From assembly GCA_002440125.1 (NCBI GenBank), contig DJRQ01000019.1, positions 1-13,983 on the forward strand: a stretch of DNA of 13,983 nt, in the 5' to 3' direction. The stretch is from Caryophanales bacterium UBA6356 (GTDB lineage Bacteria; Bacillota_I; Bacilli_A; RFN20; CAG-826). Below the pieces are notes generated by a model. The model worked only from the letters and a program-made list of their open reading frames with translations, was not told the DNA's origin and did no database searches. The position numbers were made by a program, and so were the translations under genes. Of this stretch, positions 6,483 to 13,812 are shown one piece after another (position 1 is the first letter of the stretch; every line of letters begins with the position of its first letter).

Positions 6483-9400
6483 TTATTTACCGAAATGGTA
6501 AGTTCCACTTTCTAGGATCAAACGTTCCCTTCCTTTATCCTCGTTATTGCCGCTTAAAAGCGCTTTCGGAAGAAGAAGGGTGGCCTTCGTGTTTGGTGGC
6601 ACAATGCAATGATAGGAAAGAGGATTCCCCTCTTTATCCGTATGGAGCACGCTTTGAATGAGACCGTATTCGCTTTTATAGTTCACTTCGATATCGGTTA
6701 AACCAAGAACGAAAGTTGGAGTCAAATTGAATTCTTGGAAACCGCTTTTAATGTCGTTTCGAATACCGGCGATATCTTTGATAAACCATCCTTCAACCGC
6801 CCCGAACGCGTAATGCGACTCGGAATTCATCGATCGTTCTTGGAAGCCCTTCACTCGGCTATAGCAATCCCATCTTTCCCACATCGAGACAGCGCCTTGA
6901 TCGACCTCATAAAGCCAACTAGGAAAGCCATGCGACAAGAAGAGCTTCATGGCTGTTTCCGCTTCGCCGTTTTTGGTGAGGGCTGGAAGGAGAGAAGGCG
7001 TTCCTAAGAAACCGCTTGTCATCGTGTAGTTGTCTTTCTCGATGAGATCTTTATAGGCTTTTACGAAAGCTTCTTTTCTTGAACCCGAAACGATATCGTA
7101 ATCAAGCGCTAAAGAATAAGCGGTTTGGGTTTCAAGTTTCTTGGCCGATAGATCTTGCGGGATATTGTTCCCATCAATAAAGACCTCATTGAATTCTCTT
7201 ATGACCGTATCATGGAGCTCTTGGTAGAGTTTTGCGTCTTTTCTTTTCCCGAGAGCGGTTGCGATCTCTTGCATCATTCTTAAGCCATAGACGTATTGGG
7301 CATTGAGAACGTATTCGATGTCGGTTGGCGCCATGGACACCCAATCGCCATAGCCAAGCCCTTCGTATTCTTTGGCTGTTTTGGTAAGAACCTCATAGCC
7401 TGGGATTACGATGTTTCGGTAACCATTCATGAATCGGACCATGGTCTTATAGTAACTACGAAGGATGCTCTTGTTGCCACTTTGTCGATAGGAATAGTAG
7501 GGTGCGGCAACGCCTGCTAAAGGCCAAGAAATTGGCCATCCCTTAGCGGTGGGATCATATTTCAACTTGCCCCAATCGTCATAAGTATATTCGGGGGCGT
7601 AGATGCCAAAGGAACTGTTGGCTTTGCTTTTGGCGTTATCGCAAAGAGTTCGCTCAAAGCTATAGTAGAAAGGCGTGACATTCGATAAATAGTTGGCTGT
7701 GCTTGCAAATATTTGAAGGTCTCCCGTCCATCCTAGCCTTTCGTCACGTTGTGGGCAATCGGTGGGAATGGAAACGTGGTTGGCAAAGGTTGTTACCATG
7801 ATGTTGTCGAAAAGCTTATTGACCTTCTCATCGCTTGTCTTAATCGCGATGCATTCTTCTTCTAAACTTGAAATTTGAAGGCCTTTTACTGTGGTTTTTG
7901 CGATAATGCGACTAGAATCCTCTTCCGAAAGGCTTTCAAAGGAGATTTCGACATAACGGAAGCCGTGGAAGGTCAAAGAGGGCGTGAATTCGATTGCTTT
8001 TCCATTAGAAATATAGGTATCGATGCAAACGGCTCCGCGAAGATTCTCGGTGTATAAGAAGCCTTCTTTATCGCCATAGTCATACTGGGATTCTGGATAT
8101 TTCTTTGGATAAAGAGTTTCCGCATATCGGAAGAAGATCTTTTCTCCTTTCTTGACCCGAGGAAGCGAGAAAGAAGCAAGTCCTCCAAAGTTTGTGTGAA
8201 AATCGTAGATATAGGCGACTCTCCCTTTATAGATCACTTTGCGAGGGGCGTCGGGAAGAAGGATTCTATGAATCTTTGCGTCTTCATGGTCTTTTCCAAT
8301 AAGCAAAGGCTTTTCAAAGGAAGAGAGCCGCGCTTTTGCTTTGATGGCTCTTTTCCATCTCCTATCGTTAAAGGAAGCAAGGGAATAGTCTTCTACACGT
8401 TTTTCCTTTCGAGCGTCATAGTCTTCTCCATCATAGAAATCAGCGAAGCGGGTCGGACCGTCATTATAGGTTTTCCAAGTGGCATCTGTTTTGATTTCTT
8501 CTTTGCTGCCATCGGCGTATTCGAGAACGATTTTGGCAAAGAAACCGACTTTATCGCCCCAATAGGCGATGTAATGCAGATAAAGATAACTTCCACTCCA
8601 CCATCCTGGCGCCACTAAAGCGCCGATGGCGTTTCTCCCTTCCTTCAAAAAGGAAGTGACGTCGAAGGTATTGTAGTGAAGCGAAGCGCAATAGACGTCA
8701 TTACCAGGTTTTAGAAAGGCTTCGTCTCCGACTTTTTTTCCATTAATCGAGAGCGTATAAATGCCCCATGACGTGGCATAGACTATGGCTTTTTTAAGAG
8801 GCTTTTCCAAGGAGAAGCTCTTACGGAAATAAGTAAGGCTATATTTGCCAAGATCCACAAAGCTTAATTGGCTTTTTGCATGGATTTTTTGATTTTGGTA
8901 GAGATATCCTTCTTTCACGAAAGGTTTTGGGTCTTTCAAGGAATAGCTTATGGCTTTCGCTGGTTCTTCTTTGATGAGGAGATTTGAGATGGCGGCGCCT
9001 TCTCCCAAAAATGCGATCTTTCCTAGAAATCCATCGTCGGCTGTGGCTGGGTAAGAGGGGGCAATAGAAAAAGCGAAGTCCTTCGTCCCTTCTATTTCCT
9101 TTTCATCGAGCGTCATATTCGTCACGACGTTTTTCCAAGAGGAGAGATGGAAGTGGTGGGTTCCTTGACTTTCGAATCCCTCGATCTTGGTTTCCAATAT
9201 TACTTTGTCTTGAACGTCCTTCTCCATATGGTGTTGCAAGATAAAGAGAGATCCTTCTTGATTGATTTTGATTCCGAAATAGCAATCTTTGGCCTCATAG
9301 AATTGAGGATTGAAGAGAAGGTGGTCCCTTCTTATATCCCCATTTCCGAAGGCAAACATCAGTTCTTTGGCTTGGTTCATCTCGAAATCGAAATCGATGG

Positions 9401-9800
9401 CAAAGCAAGAAACCTTCGACGGATAGAAGGGCTTTATCTTGCTTTCAATCATCATCGGCACTCCCTTTTGACCTAATTTCGTTTTCTTTAAACCGGTTAT
9501 GAAAGAAGCTAATTCCGAGGAAAGGAATTCCCCTTTGTTTGTTCTCGCTTCGACTTTCCAATAGAAGGAAGCTTCTCTTGCTAATTTGCCTTTATAAAGG
9601 TATTGCGATTTCTTGCTTTTGATTTCCTTTGAATCGAAAAGAAGGTCTTTGTTCTCGTCATAAAGGAAAAAGCGAAAGGACGTTTGGGAGAAAGAAGAGA
9701 ACGTCGTTTCGTAACGCCAGGAAAAAAGAGGGTCGTTGTCTAGACCTAAGGGATTTCTCATCCCTGCGACTTTCAAATCCAGAATTTTGCTCTTGTTCAT
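6483..9800 (-). CDS. Glycoside hydrolase family 78 alpha-L-rhamnosidase
   Basis: This 1105-residue enzyme is predicted to release terminal alpha-L-rhamnose. Domains in order: an immunoglobulin/FnIII-like N-terminal domain (about 1-105); a beta-rich insert (about 115-280) that I cannot name; the rhamnosidase N-terminal carbohydrate-binding-like domain (about 315-470, with PGWWSGSY at 398-405); a beta-sandwich (about 515-640); the (alpha/alpha)6 catalytic barrel (about 650-1010); and a C-terminal beta domain. The GH78 signature PTDCPQRDERLGWTGD (679-694) includes the expected general acid among D686/E687. WERWD (974-978) supplies E975, and NSESHYAFGAV (992-1002) matches the conserved barrel end. 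There is no signal peptide, so it should be cytoplasmic. The ATG has no clear Shine-Dalgarno site. It is first in an operon with GH20 and divergent from an SGNH esterase. Confidence 0.92.
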   Translation of the reverse strand: MNKSKILDLKVAGMRNPLGLDNDPLFSWRYETTFSSFSQTSFRFFLYDENKDLLFDSKEIKSKKSQYLYKGKLAREASFYWKVEARTNKGEFLSSELASFITGLKKTKLGQKGVPMMIESKIKPFYPSKVSCFAIDFDFEMNQAKELMFAFGNGDIRRDHLLFNPQFYEAKDCYFGIKINQEGSLFILQHHMEKDVQDKVILETKIEGFESQGTHHFHLSSWKNVVTNMTLDEKEIEGTKDFAFSIAPSYPATADDGFLGKIAFLGEGAAISNLLIKEEPAKAISYSLKDPKPFVKEGYLYQNQKIHAKSQLSFVDLGKYSLTYFRKSFSLEKPLKKAIVYATSWGIYTLSINGKKVGDEAFLKPGNDVYCASLHYNTFDVTSFLKEGRNAIGALVAPGWWSGSYLYLHYIAYWGDKVGFFAKIVLEYADGSKEEIKTDATWKTYNDGPTRFADFYDGEDYDARKEKRVEDYSLASFNDRRWKRAIKAKARLSSFEKPLLIGKDHEDAKIHRILLPDAPRKVIYKGRVAYIYDFHTNFGGLASFSLPRVKKGEKIFFRYAETLYPKKYPESQYDYGDKEGFLYTENLRGAVCIDTYISNGKAIEFTPSLTFHGFRYVEISFESLSEEDSSRIIAKTTVKGLQISSLEEECIAIKTSDEKVNKLFDNIMVTTFANHVSIPTDCPQRDERLGWTGDLQIFASTANYLSNVTPFYYSFERTLCDNAKSKANSSFGIYAPEYTYDDWGKLKYDPTAKGWPISWPLAGVAAPYYSYRQSGNKSILRSYYKTMVRFMNGYRNIVIPGYEVLTKTAKEYEGLGYGDWVSMAPTDIEYVLNAQYVYGLRMMQEIATALGKRKDAKLYQELHDTVIREFNEVFIDGNNIPQDLSAKKLETQTAYSLALDYDIVSGSRKEAFVKAYKDLIEKDNYTMTSGFLGTPSLLPALTKNGEAETAMKLFLSHGFPSWLYEVDQGAVSMWERWDCYSRVKGFQERSMNSESHYAFGAVEGWFIKDIAGIRNDIKSGFQEFNLTPTFVLGLTDIEVNYKSEYGLIQSVLHTDKEGNPLSYHCIVPPNTKATLLLPKALLSGNNEDKGRERLILESGTYHFGK

Positions 9801-9826
9801 AAAATCATTTATTTATCCGCTCTATT

Positions 9827-9858
9827 TTGCCGTTCTTTTTGCCGATAGTATATGTCAA
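9827..9858. promoter_or_regulatory. Overlapping divergent promoter elements
   Basis: On the plus strand TTGCCG (9827-9832) and TATATG (9849-9854) are 16 bp apart and would start RNA near 9861. On the minus strand TATACT (9852-9847) is a possible -10 for GH78 with no good -35; a TTGACA (9858-9853) abuts it but is too close to serve. If both -10 elements work, the two promoters compete for the same DNA. Confidence 0.3.
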
Positions 9859-10023
9859 GAAGTGAGAGAAAATGATTTATCGTTTATTTCTTGTTTGCAA
9901 AAGCAGTTTATCATCGCCTTTGGGAACGCTTCTCCCCAATGGCGTCCTTTAGCATCATGGCAGGCAAAAACCCGTTTTATCAGAATGAAATGGTGAAGTT
10001 CTCGCTCACTTCATTTTTATTTT
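9859..10023 (+). ncRNA. Candidate structured small RNA or leader attenuator
   Basis: No known RNA family was recognised. Seen: (1) a strong central hairpin, CGCCTTTGGG (9915-9924) with CCCAATGGCG (9935-9944), ten positions with one T-T mismatch and a 10-nt loop; (2) a long-range closing helix, GAAGTGAG (9859-9866) with CTCACTTC (10005-10012), extended by AGAA (9867-9870) with TTCT (9999-10002) across a 2-nt bulge; (3) a terminator hairpin at 9994-10013 with a T tract, which shares ACTTC (10008-10012) with the closing helix, so the two cannot form together. A predicted plus-strand start near 9861 coincides with the 5' arm. This fits either a free RNA of about 165 nt or an attenuator upstream of the esterase. 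It is inferred by eye, without folding energies. Confidence 0.35.
9994..10023 (+). terminator. Candidate intrinsic terminator in the GH78/SGNH intergenic region
   Basis: TGAAGT (9994-9999), an 8-nt loop, and ACTTCA (10008-10013) are followed by TTTTTATTTT on the plus strand. The stem is short but the T tract is good. No plus-strand protein gene lies upstream, so it would end a non-coding transcript. Confidence 0.45.
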
Positions 10024-10194
10024 AGGCTGGCCTAGAGTTTAAGCGACGATCCGAATGGCGAAAGAATTCGTTTGATTCTTCTTATGGGGCTATTTGGCTT
10101 TACGCAAGAATAATCGAGTTCTCCAACGACGTTTTTTTGTTCTTAGAATATTGATTTATTTCCTTAGTTCACTGATTTTTACCATGTTCGTTCC

Positions 10195-10208
10195 TTTCCT
10201 AAAGGAAA
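10195..10208. repeat. Short palindrome upstream of the SGNH esterase
   Basis: TTTCCT (10195-10200) and AGGAAA (10203-10208) are perfect 6-bp arms separated by AA, 32 bp before the ATG. This is a plausible operator, or a hairpin at the 5' end of the mRNA; its function is unknown. Confidence 0.3.
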
Positions 10209-10228
10209 ACAGCTATGCTTAATTGGAT

Positions 10229-10233
10229 AGGAG
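10229..10233 (+). promoter_or_regulatory. Ribosome binding site deciding the SGNH esterase start
   Basis: AGGAG lies 7 nt before the ATG at 10241. The in-frame ATG at 10235 is only 1 nt away and the TTG at 10223 precedes the site, so 10241 is the likely start. Confidence 0.65.
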
Positions 10234-10240
10234 AATGCGT

Positions 10241-10882
10241 ATGATCACGATAGATTTTTTGGGGGACAGCATTACGGCTGGAGCAGGAGCATCTTTCCCT
10301 TCGAGCTGTTACGTCAGCTTGGTGAATGAAGATCCTCATATCAAGGCTAAGAACTACGGTATTGGTGGTGCGCGCCTTGCTCACCAAACCAACAGCGAAG
10401 GGGATCTCTATGAGCCTTATTGCTTTTTGAATCGTATTAAAGGTCTAGGCGAAGCAGATGCCCTTTATGTCTTTGGCGGCACCAATGATTATGGACATGG
10501 CGATGCTAAAATGGGAAAGCTTGGCGATACGGATGCTTTCACGTTCCATGGCGCGGTTCGCACGATTATCGAGGAAGTTACGAAGAAGTTCCCTGTTTCA
10601 AAAGTCGTTTTCATTTTGCCTTTGCCTCGTTTCAATGAGGATGATATTCACGGAGAAGGCCTTAAGAAGACGGGTTATCCTTTGAGCGAATATCGTAAGG
10701 CCCTTATCGAAGAGGTTAGCGCCAAAGGAATCCGTTACTTGGATTTCTCAAGAGAGTTCCCTCGTCCAACATCCAATGGGAATGAAGGCTATTTCGTGGA
10801 TGGCTTGCATCCAAACGACAAAGGACATGCGTTATTGGCAAGCCTCCTTGTCAAGGACATCAAAGATCATTATTGCTGCTAG
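10241..10882 (+). CDS. SGNH/GDSL-family esterase
   Basis: This compact 213-residue SGNH hydrolase is predicted to cleave ester-linked acyl (probably acetyl) groups. All four blocks are canonical: GDSIT (8-12) with nucleophile S10, the block II glycine in YGIGGA (39-44), GGTND (79-83) with N82, and DGLH (187-190) supplying Asp and His. There is no signal peptide, so it is cytoplasmic. It is divergent from the GH78 gene and 89 bp upstream of manA on the same strand. A carbohydrate-deacetylating role is therefore reasonable, but this is inferred from context; thioesterase or lysophospholipase activity of the TesA type cannot be excluded. The protein ends in YCC. Confidence 0.85.
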   Translation: MITIDFLGDSITAGAGASFPSSCYVSLVNEDPHIKAKNYGIGGARLAHQTNSEGDLYEPYCFLNRIKGLGEADALYVFGGTNDYGHGDAKMGKLGDTDAFTFHGAVRTIIEEVTKKFPVSKVVFILPLPRFNEDDIHGEGLKKTGYPLSEYRKALIEEVSAKGIRYLDFSREFPRPTSNGNEGYFVDGLHPNDKGHALLASLLVKDIKDHYCC

Positions 10883-10928
10883 TGTTGCGTGCCCTTTGCT
10901 CGTCTTTCAAGAAGCGCTCAAGTAAGCA

Positions 10929-10954
10929 TTGTCTTCTCTTAAGAATGCTAGAAT
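10929..10954 (+). promoter_or_regulatory. Candidate extended -10 promoter of the manA operon
   Basis: TGCTAGAAT (10946-10954) is an extended -10. A TTGTCT at 10929-10934 is only 14 bp away, a poor spacing, so the extended -10 would carry the activity. The ATG at 10972 follows an AGGA site (10963-10966) at 5 nt. Confidence 0.4.
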
Positions 10955-10971
10955 GAACCAAAAGGAAAGAT

Positions 10972-11883
10972 ATGGAACCAGTTAAACTTAAAAGCGAACT
11001 CAAAGAATACATTTGGGCCGGCGAAAAGCTTCCCAAATACTATGGGAAAGATTATGGACCCAAGAAAGTTGCCGAAAGTTGGGAACTTTCTTTCAATCCT
11101 TCTGGACCAAGCGTAATTGATTCTGGAAAGGATAAAGGGAAGTTCCTCAAAGATGTTGCTACTACTAAAGATATAGGGGTTTTGGCGGAGAAATTTCAAT
11201 TTTTTCCAGTTCTCATCAAACTCATCGATAGCGATAGCGATCTAAGCGTTCAAGTCCATCCAAGCGATGCTTATGCCTTAAAGAACGAAGGCCAGTTTGG
11301 AAAAACCGAAATGTGGCATGTTCTTGAAGCTAAAGAAGGCGCTGGGCTTTATGTCGGCTGGAAAAGAGAAACAAATGCCGATGAGGTCCGAAAAGCGATT
11401 TTAGATGGAACTGTCGTTGAGCTTATGAATTTCGTAAAAGTAAAGCCCGGCGACAACTTCTTCATCGAAAGCGGAACCGTCCATGCGATTGGCGCTGGCG
11501 TGACGCTCATAGAGATTCAAGAAAATAGCACTTTGACCTATCGGCTTTATGATTATGACCGAGTGGGGAAAGATGGAAAGAAAAGGGAACTCCATGTGGA
11601 AAAAGCCCTTAAAGTTCTTTCTTATGAACCCTATAAGAGCCCGATATTCAAAAAGCCTCTTATCGGAAAATCGAAATACTTCGAATCGAGCGCCTATTAT
11701 CTTAATGGCCTTGTCGACATCAAAACAACCGACAAATCCTTTAAGGCCATCACTTTCGTGACGGGTGAAGGGTCTTTTAATGGCCTTCATTTCAAAAAAG
11801 GCGACTCCTTCTTCATCCCAGCTTCTTCGTTTGCGCATATCGAAGGAGTTGGAGACTATATCTTAACGGAGGTAGGGGAATGA
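10972..11883 (+). CDS. manA: Mannose-6-phosphate isomerase, class I
   Basis: This 303-residue cytoplasmic zinc enzyme interconverts mannose-6-phosphate and fructose-6-phosphate. Seen: an N-terminal cupin with SWELS (36-40), QVHPSD (94-99) giving zinc ligands Q94 and H96, KTEMWHV (111-117) giving E113, SGTVHAIG (167-174) giving H171, and TYRLYDYDR (189-197), which contains the active-site Arg. Length fits the short Bacillus-type ManA (about 315), without the extra domain of the E. coli form. The C-terminal cupin is complete (GDSFFIPASS, 277-286). AGGA lies 5 nt before the ATG. Its stop codon overlaps the start of the ROK kinase (ATGA), so the two are translationally coupled. Placement with a ROK kinase is common in mannose and mannan utilisation loci. 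Confidence 0.93.
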   Translation: MEPVKLKSELKEYIWAGEKLPKYYGKDYGPKKVAESWELSFNPSGPSVIDSGKDKGKFLKDVATTKDIGVLAEKFQFFPVLIKLIDSDSDLSVQVHPSDAYALKNEGQFGKTEMWHVLEAKEGAGLYVGWKRETNADEVRKAILDGTVVELMNFVKVKPGDNFFIESGTVHAIGAGVTLIEIQENSTLTYRLYDYDRVGKDGKKRELHVEKALKVLSYEPYKSPIFKKPLIGKSKYFESSAYYLNGLVDIKTTDKSFKAITFVTGEGSFNGLHFKKGDSFFIPASSFAHIEGVGDYILTEVGE

Positions 11884-12839
11884 AAAAATATATCGGAATC
11901 GATATTGGTGGAACGTCCATCAAGTGCGCTTTTGTAACCGAAGAAGGAAAGATTCTCAAGAAATTTGGCTTTCCTATTGTAAAAGGGGAAAAGCAAGAAA
12001 CGACGATCTACCGTTTAGGCGATTTGATTAATGACGAAATAAAGAAAGAGGGCCTTCGCAAAGAAGACTTCGTCGGCATTGGCGTTGGTTGCCCCGGCTC
12101 TATCAACAATAATCTAGGCGTTTGCTGCTATAACAACAACATGGGCTGGCTTAATTTGCCAGTCGCCGACCTCTTAAAGGAAAGAACGGGAATAGCTTCG
12201 AAAGTAAGCAACGATGCGAATGTGGCGATGCTCGGCGAAGCCAAGTTCGGAGCGGCTAAAAACTATCAAAACGCCGTCTTGGTGACTTTGGGCACGGGCG
12301 TTGGCGGCGGTCTTTTTCTCAATGGAAAGCTTTATGAAGGAAACGAAGGCAAAGGCGCCGAAATAGGCCACATGGTCATCGAGATGGATGGCGAGCTTTG
12401 CACTTGTGGAAGAAAAGGGTGCCTCGAAGCGTATGCTTCCGTGACGGCGCTTATTCGTCAAACCAAGGAAGCGATGCATAAGCATCCCGAATCCAAGATG
12501 TGGGCCTATGTAAACAATGAGCTTGATGCCGTCAATGGAAAGACCGCGTTTGAAACTTCGAAGATGGGAGACGAAACCGCTATTGAAGTGGTGGATCGAT
12601 ATGAGAATTACTTAACGGTCGGCCTTTTGAATTTCTGCAATATCTTCCGTCCCGAAGTGATTCTTATCGGTGGCGGTCTCTCGAATCAAAAGGAATATCT
12701 TACGGATGCTCTCCAAAAGAAGCTTGAAGAAAATAAATATGGCTTCCAAGGAACTCCGAAGGTGAATATTTTTGTGACCAATTTAGGAAATGATGCGGGC
12801 GTTTTAGGCGCCGCAGCGCTATGGATGGAGGAAAAATAA
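11880..12839 (+). CDS. ROK-family sugar kinase (glucokinase-like)
   Basis: This 319-residue protein is predicted to phosphorylate a hexose or amino sugar at the 6-position with ATP. Seen: the phosphate motif DIGGTSIK (8-15), catalytic D112 in SNDAN (110-114), GTGVGGG (138-144), EIGH (161-164) with H164, and the ROK zinc motif CTCGRKGCLE (174-183) with C174, C176 and C181. Overall it is closest in style to Bacillus GlcK. Substrate is not fixed by sequence: glucose, mannose or GlcNAc are all possible. Its place between manA and nagB favours mannose and/or GlcNAc. GGAGGT (11868-11873) lies 6 nt before the ATG, which overlaps the manA stop. The downstream nagB gene begins after 1 nt. Confidence 0.9.
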   Translation: MKKYIGIDIGGTSIKCAFVTEEGKILKKFGFPIVKGEKQETTIYRLGDLINDEIKKEGLRKEDFVGIGVGCPGSINNNLGVCCYNNNMGWLNLPVADLLKERTGIASKVSNDANVAMLGEAKFGAAKNYQNAVLVTLGTGVGGGLFLNGKLYEGNEGKGAEIGHMVIEMDGELCTCGRKGCLEAYASVTALIRQTKEAMHKHPESKMWAYVNNELDAVNGKTAFETSKMGDETAIEVVDRYENYLTVGLLNFCNIFRPEVILIGGGLSNQKEYLTDALQKKLEENKYGFQGTPKVNIFVTNLGNDAGVLGAAALWMEEK

Positions 12840-12840
12840 C

Positions 12841-13545
12841 ATGCGTTTTATCATCATGGACACCCCAAAGGAAATTGGGGAGACGATTGCGAAAGACTTT
12901 GAGGAGCTTTTAAAAAAGAAGCCGGATGCTATTTTCGGCTTAGCGACGGGCTCAACCCCTCTTCCTCTTTATGCCGCGTTAATCGAAGGCTATAAAGCTG
13001 GAAAGATTTCCTTTAAGGATGCCAAATCCTTTAATCTTGACGAATACGTCAATGCTCCCAAAGAAGAAGACACGTATCGCTATTTCATGAAGACGAATCT
13101 CTTTGAGCATGTGGATTTCGAAGAGGGCACCAATCACTTCCCAAGCTTTGAGAATATGAAAAACTACGATCAAAGCATTGATGAGGCGGGTGGTATCGAT
13201 CTTCAGATCCTTGGCATCGGGCGCGATGGCCATGTCGGCTTCAATGAGCCGGATACGCCATTTGATTCTTTGACTCATCTTGCCGAGCTTACCGAGAATA
13301 CGCGCGAAGCCAACGCCCGTTTCTTTAAAGGCGGCGAAGAGACGCCACACGAAGCCATTACCATGGGCTTAAAGACCATTTATAAGGCTCGGCATATCAT
13401 ACTTATCGCTTCGGACCTCACCAAAGTGGATGCTATCCGTTCGCTTAAGAAAGGCGTTAAAGACCTTGCTTGGCCATGCACCTCTCTCTTAACGCATCCA
13501 AACGTTGATATTTATCTTACGAAAGAGCTCTTTGCCGCTATTTGA
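12841..13545 (+). CDS. nagB: Glucosamine-6-phosphate deaminase, short type
   Basis: This 234-residue cytoplasmic enzyme converts glucosamine-6-phosphate to fructose-6-phosphate and ammonia. Seen: the phosphate-binding ATGSTP (35-40), NLDEY (65-69) with D67 matching the E. coli catalytic D72, and GIGRDGHVGFNEP (125-137) with D129, H131 and E136 matching the D141/H143/E148 triad. It lacks the C-terminal extension of the 266-residue allosteric E. coli enzyme and resembles Bacillus NagB (about 242), so it is probably not GlcNAc-6-P activated. The start is fixed by GGAGGA (12827-12832) at 8 nt, inside the end of the ROK gene. It is the last gene of the manA operon. No nagA deacetylase gene is beside it. 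Confidence 0.94.
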   Translation: MRFIIMDTPKEIGETIAKDFEELLKKKPDAIFGLATGSTPLPLYAALIEGYKAGKISFKDAKSFNLDEYVNAPKEEDTYRYFMKTNLFEHVDFEEGTNHFPSFENMKNYDQSIDEAGGIDLQILGIGRDGHVGFNEPDTPFDSLTHLAELTENTREANARFFKGGEETPHEAITMGLKTIYKARHIILIASDLTKVDAIRSLKKGVKDLAWPCTSLLTHPNVDIYLTKELFAAI

Positions 13546-13587
13546 TAGAGACGGTAAAACACTTTAAGAAATCGAAGTCCGTTTGCT

Positions 13588-13625
13588 ACCCCAAATCCTG
13601 TTTCGAATTGGGATTTGGGGTTTTC
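13588..13625 (+). terminator. Intrinsic terminator of the manA-ROK-nagB operon
   Basis: CCCCAAATCC (13589-13598) pairs perfectly with GGATTTGGGG (13611-13620). One further A-T pair closes the base, the loop is 12 nt, and TTTT follows. It lies 43 bp after the nagB stop. The reverse direction lacks a T tract. Confidence 0.8.
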
Positions 13626-13812
13626 CATACGGAGACGATAAAGTTCATGTTTTTGCCGGTCGAAGGAATTCCTTTCATTTAAATCGTTTAGATAGGCGAA
13701 GAACGTGCACCAGGGGATTTTTAATATTTCGTTTTCTTTGCTGTAGCCGTAATTATTCGATGAAATCTTTACGGAATACGTATATTTGGAGAGTGACAAT
13801 AAGTATGTGTAA

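Larger units (their letters stand above)
9801..10240. other. Divergent intergenic region between GH78 and the SGNH esterase
   Basis: This 440-bp stretch carries promoters for both directions. The part nearest GH78 has back-to-back -10-like elements at 9846-9854. The middle (9859-10023) is a candidate structured RNA ending in a terminator-like hairpin. The right part (10024-10240) is AT-rich, with a short TTTCCT/AGGAAA palindrome before the esterase start. An open frame on the plus strand to 9996 resembles nothing I recognise. Confidence 0.6.

Noticed and set aside
8196..8618. Plus-strand open frame of 140 codons
   Set aside because: It lies wholly inside the well-supported GH78 gene on the opposite strand, with no start signal and no family motif.
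9736..9996. Plus-strand open frame of 86 codons across the GH78 start and intergenic region
   Set aside because: It overlaps the GH78 coding sequence, has no ribosome site or recognisable motif, and its end lies inside the terminator-like hairpin.
10121..10140. Terminator at AACGACG followed by seven T
   Set aside because: The possible stem is only a few base pairs with no real loop.
11401..11838. Minus-strand open frame of 145 codons
   Set aside because: It is antisense to manA, whose zinc-site motifs are intact; nothing in its sequence is recognisable.
13512..13799. Minus-strand open frame of 95 codons over the nagB end, terminator and IS remnant
   Set aside because: It reads through the nagB terminator hairpin, overlaps nagB, and shows no domain or ribosome site.
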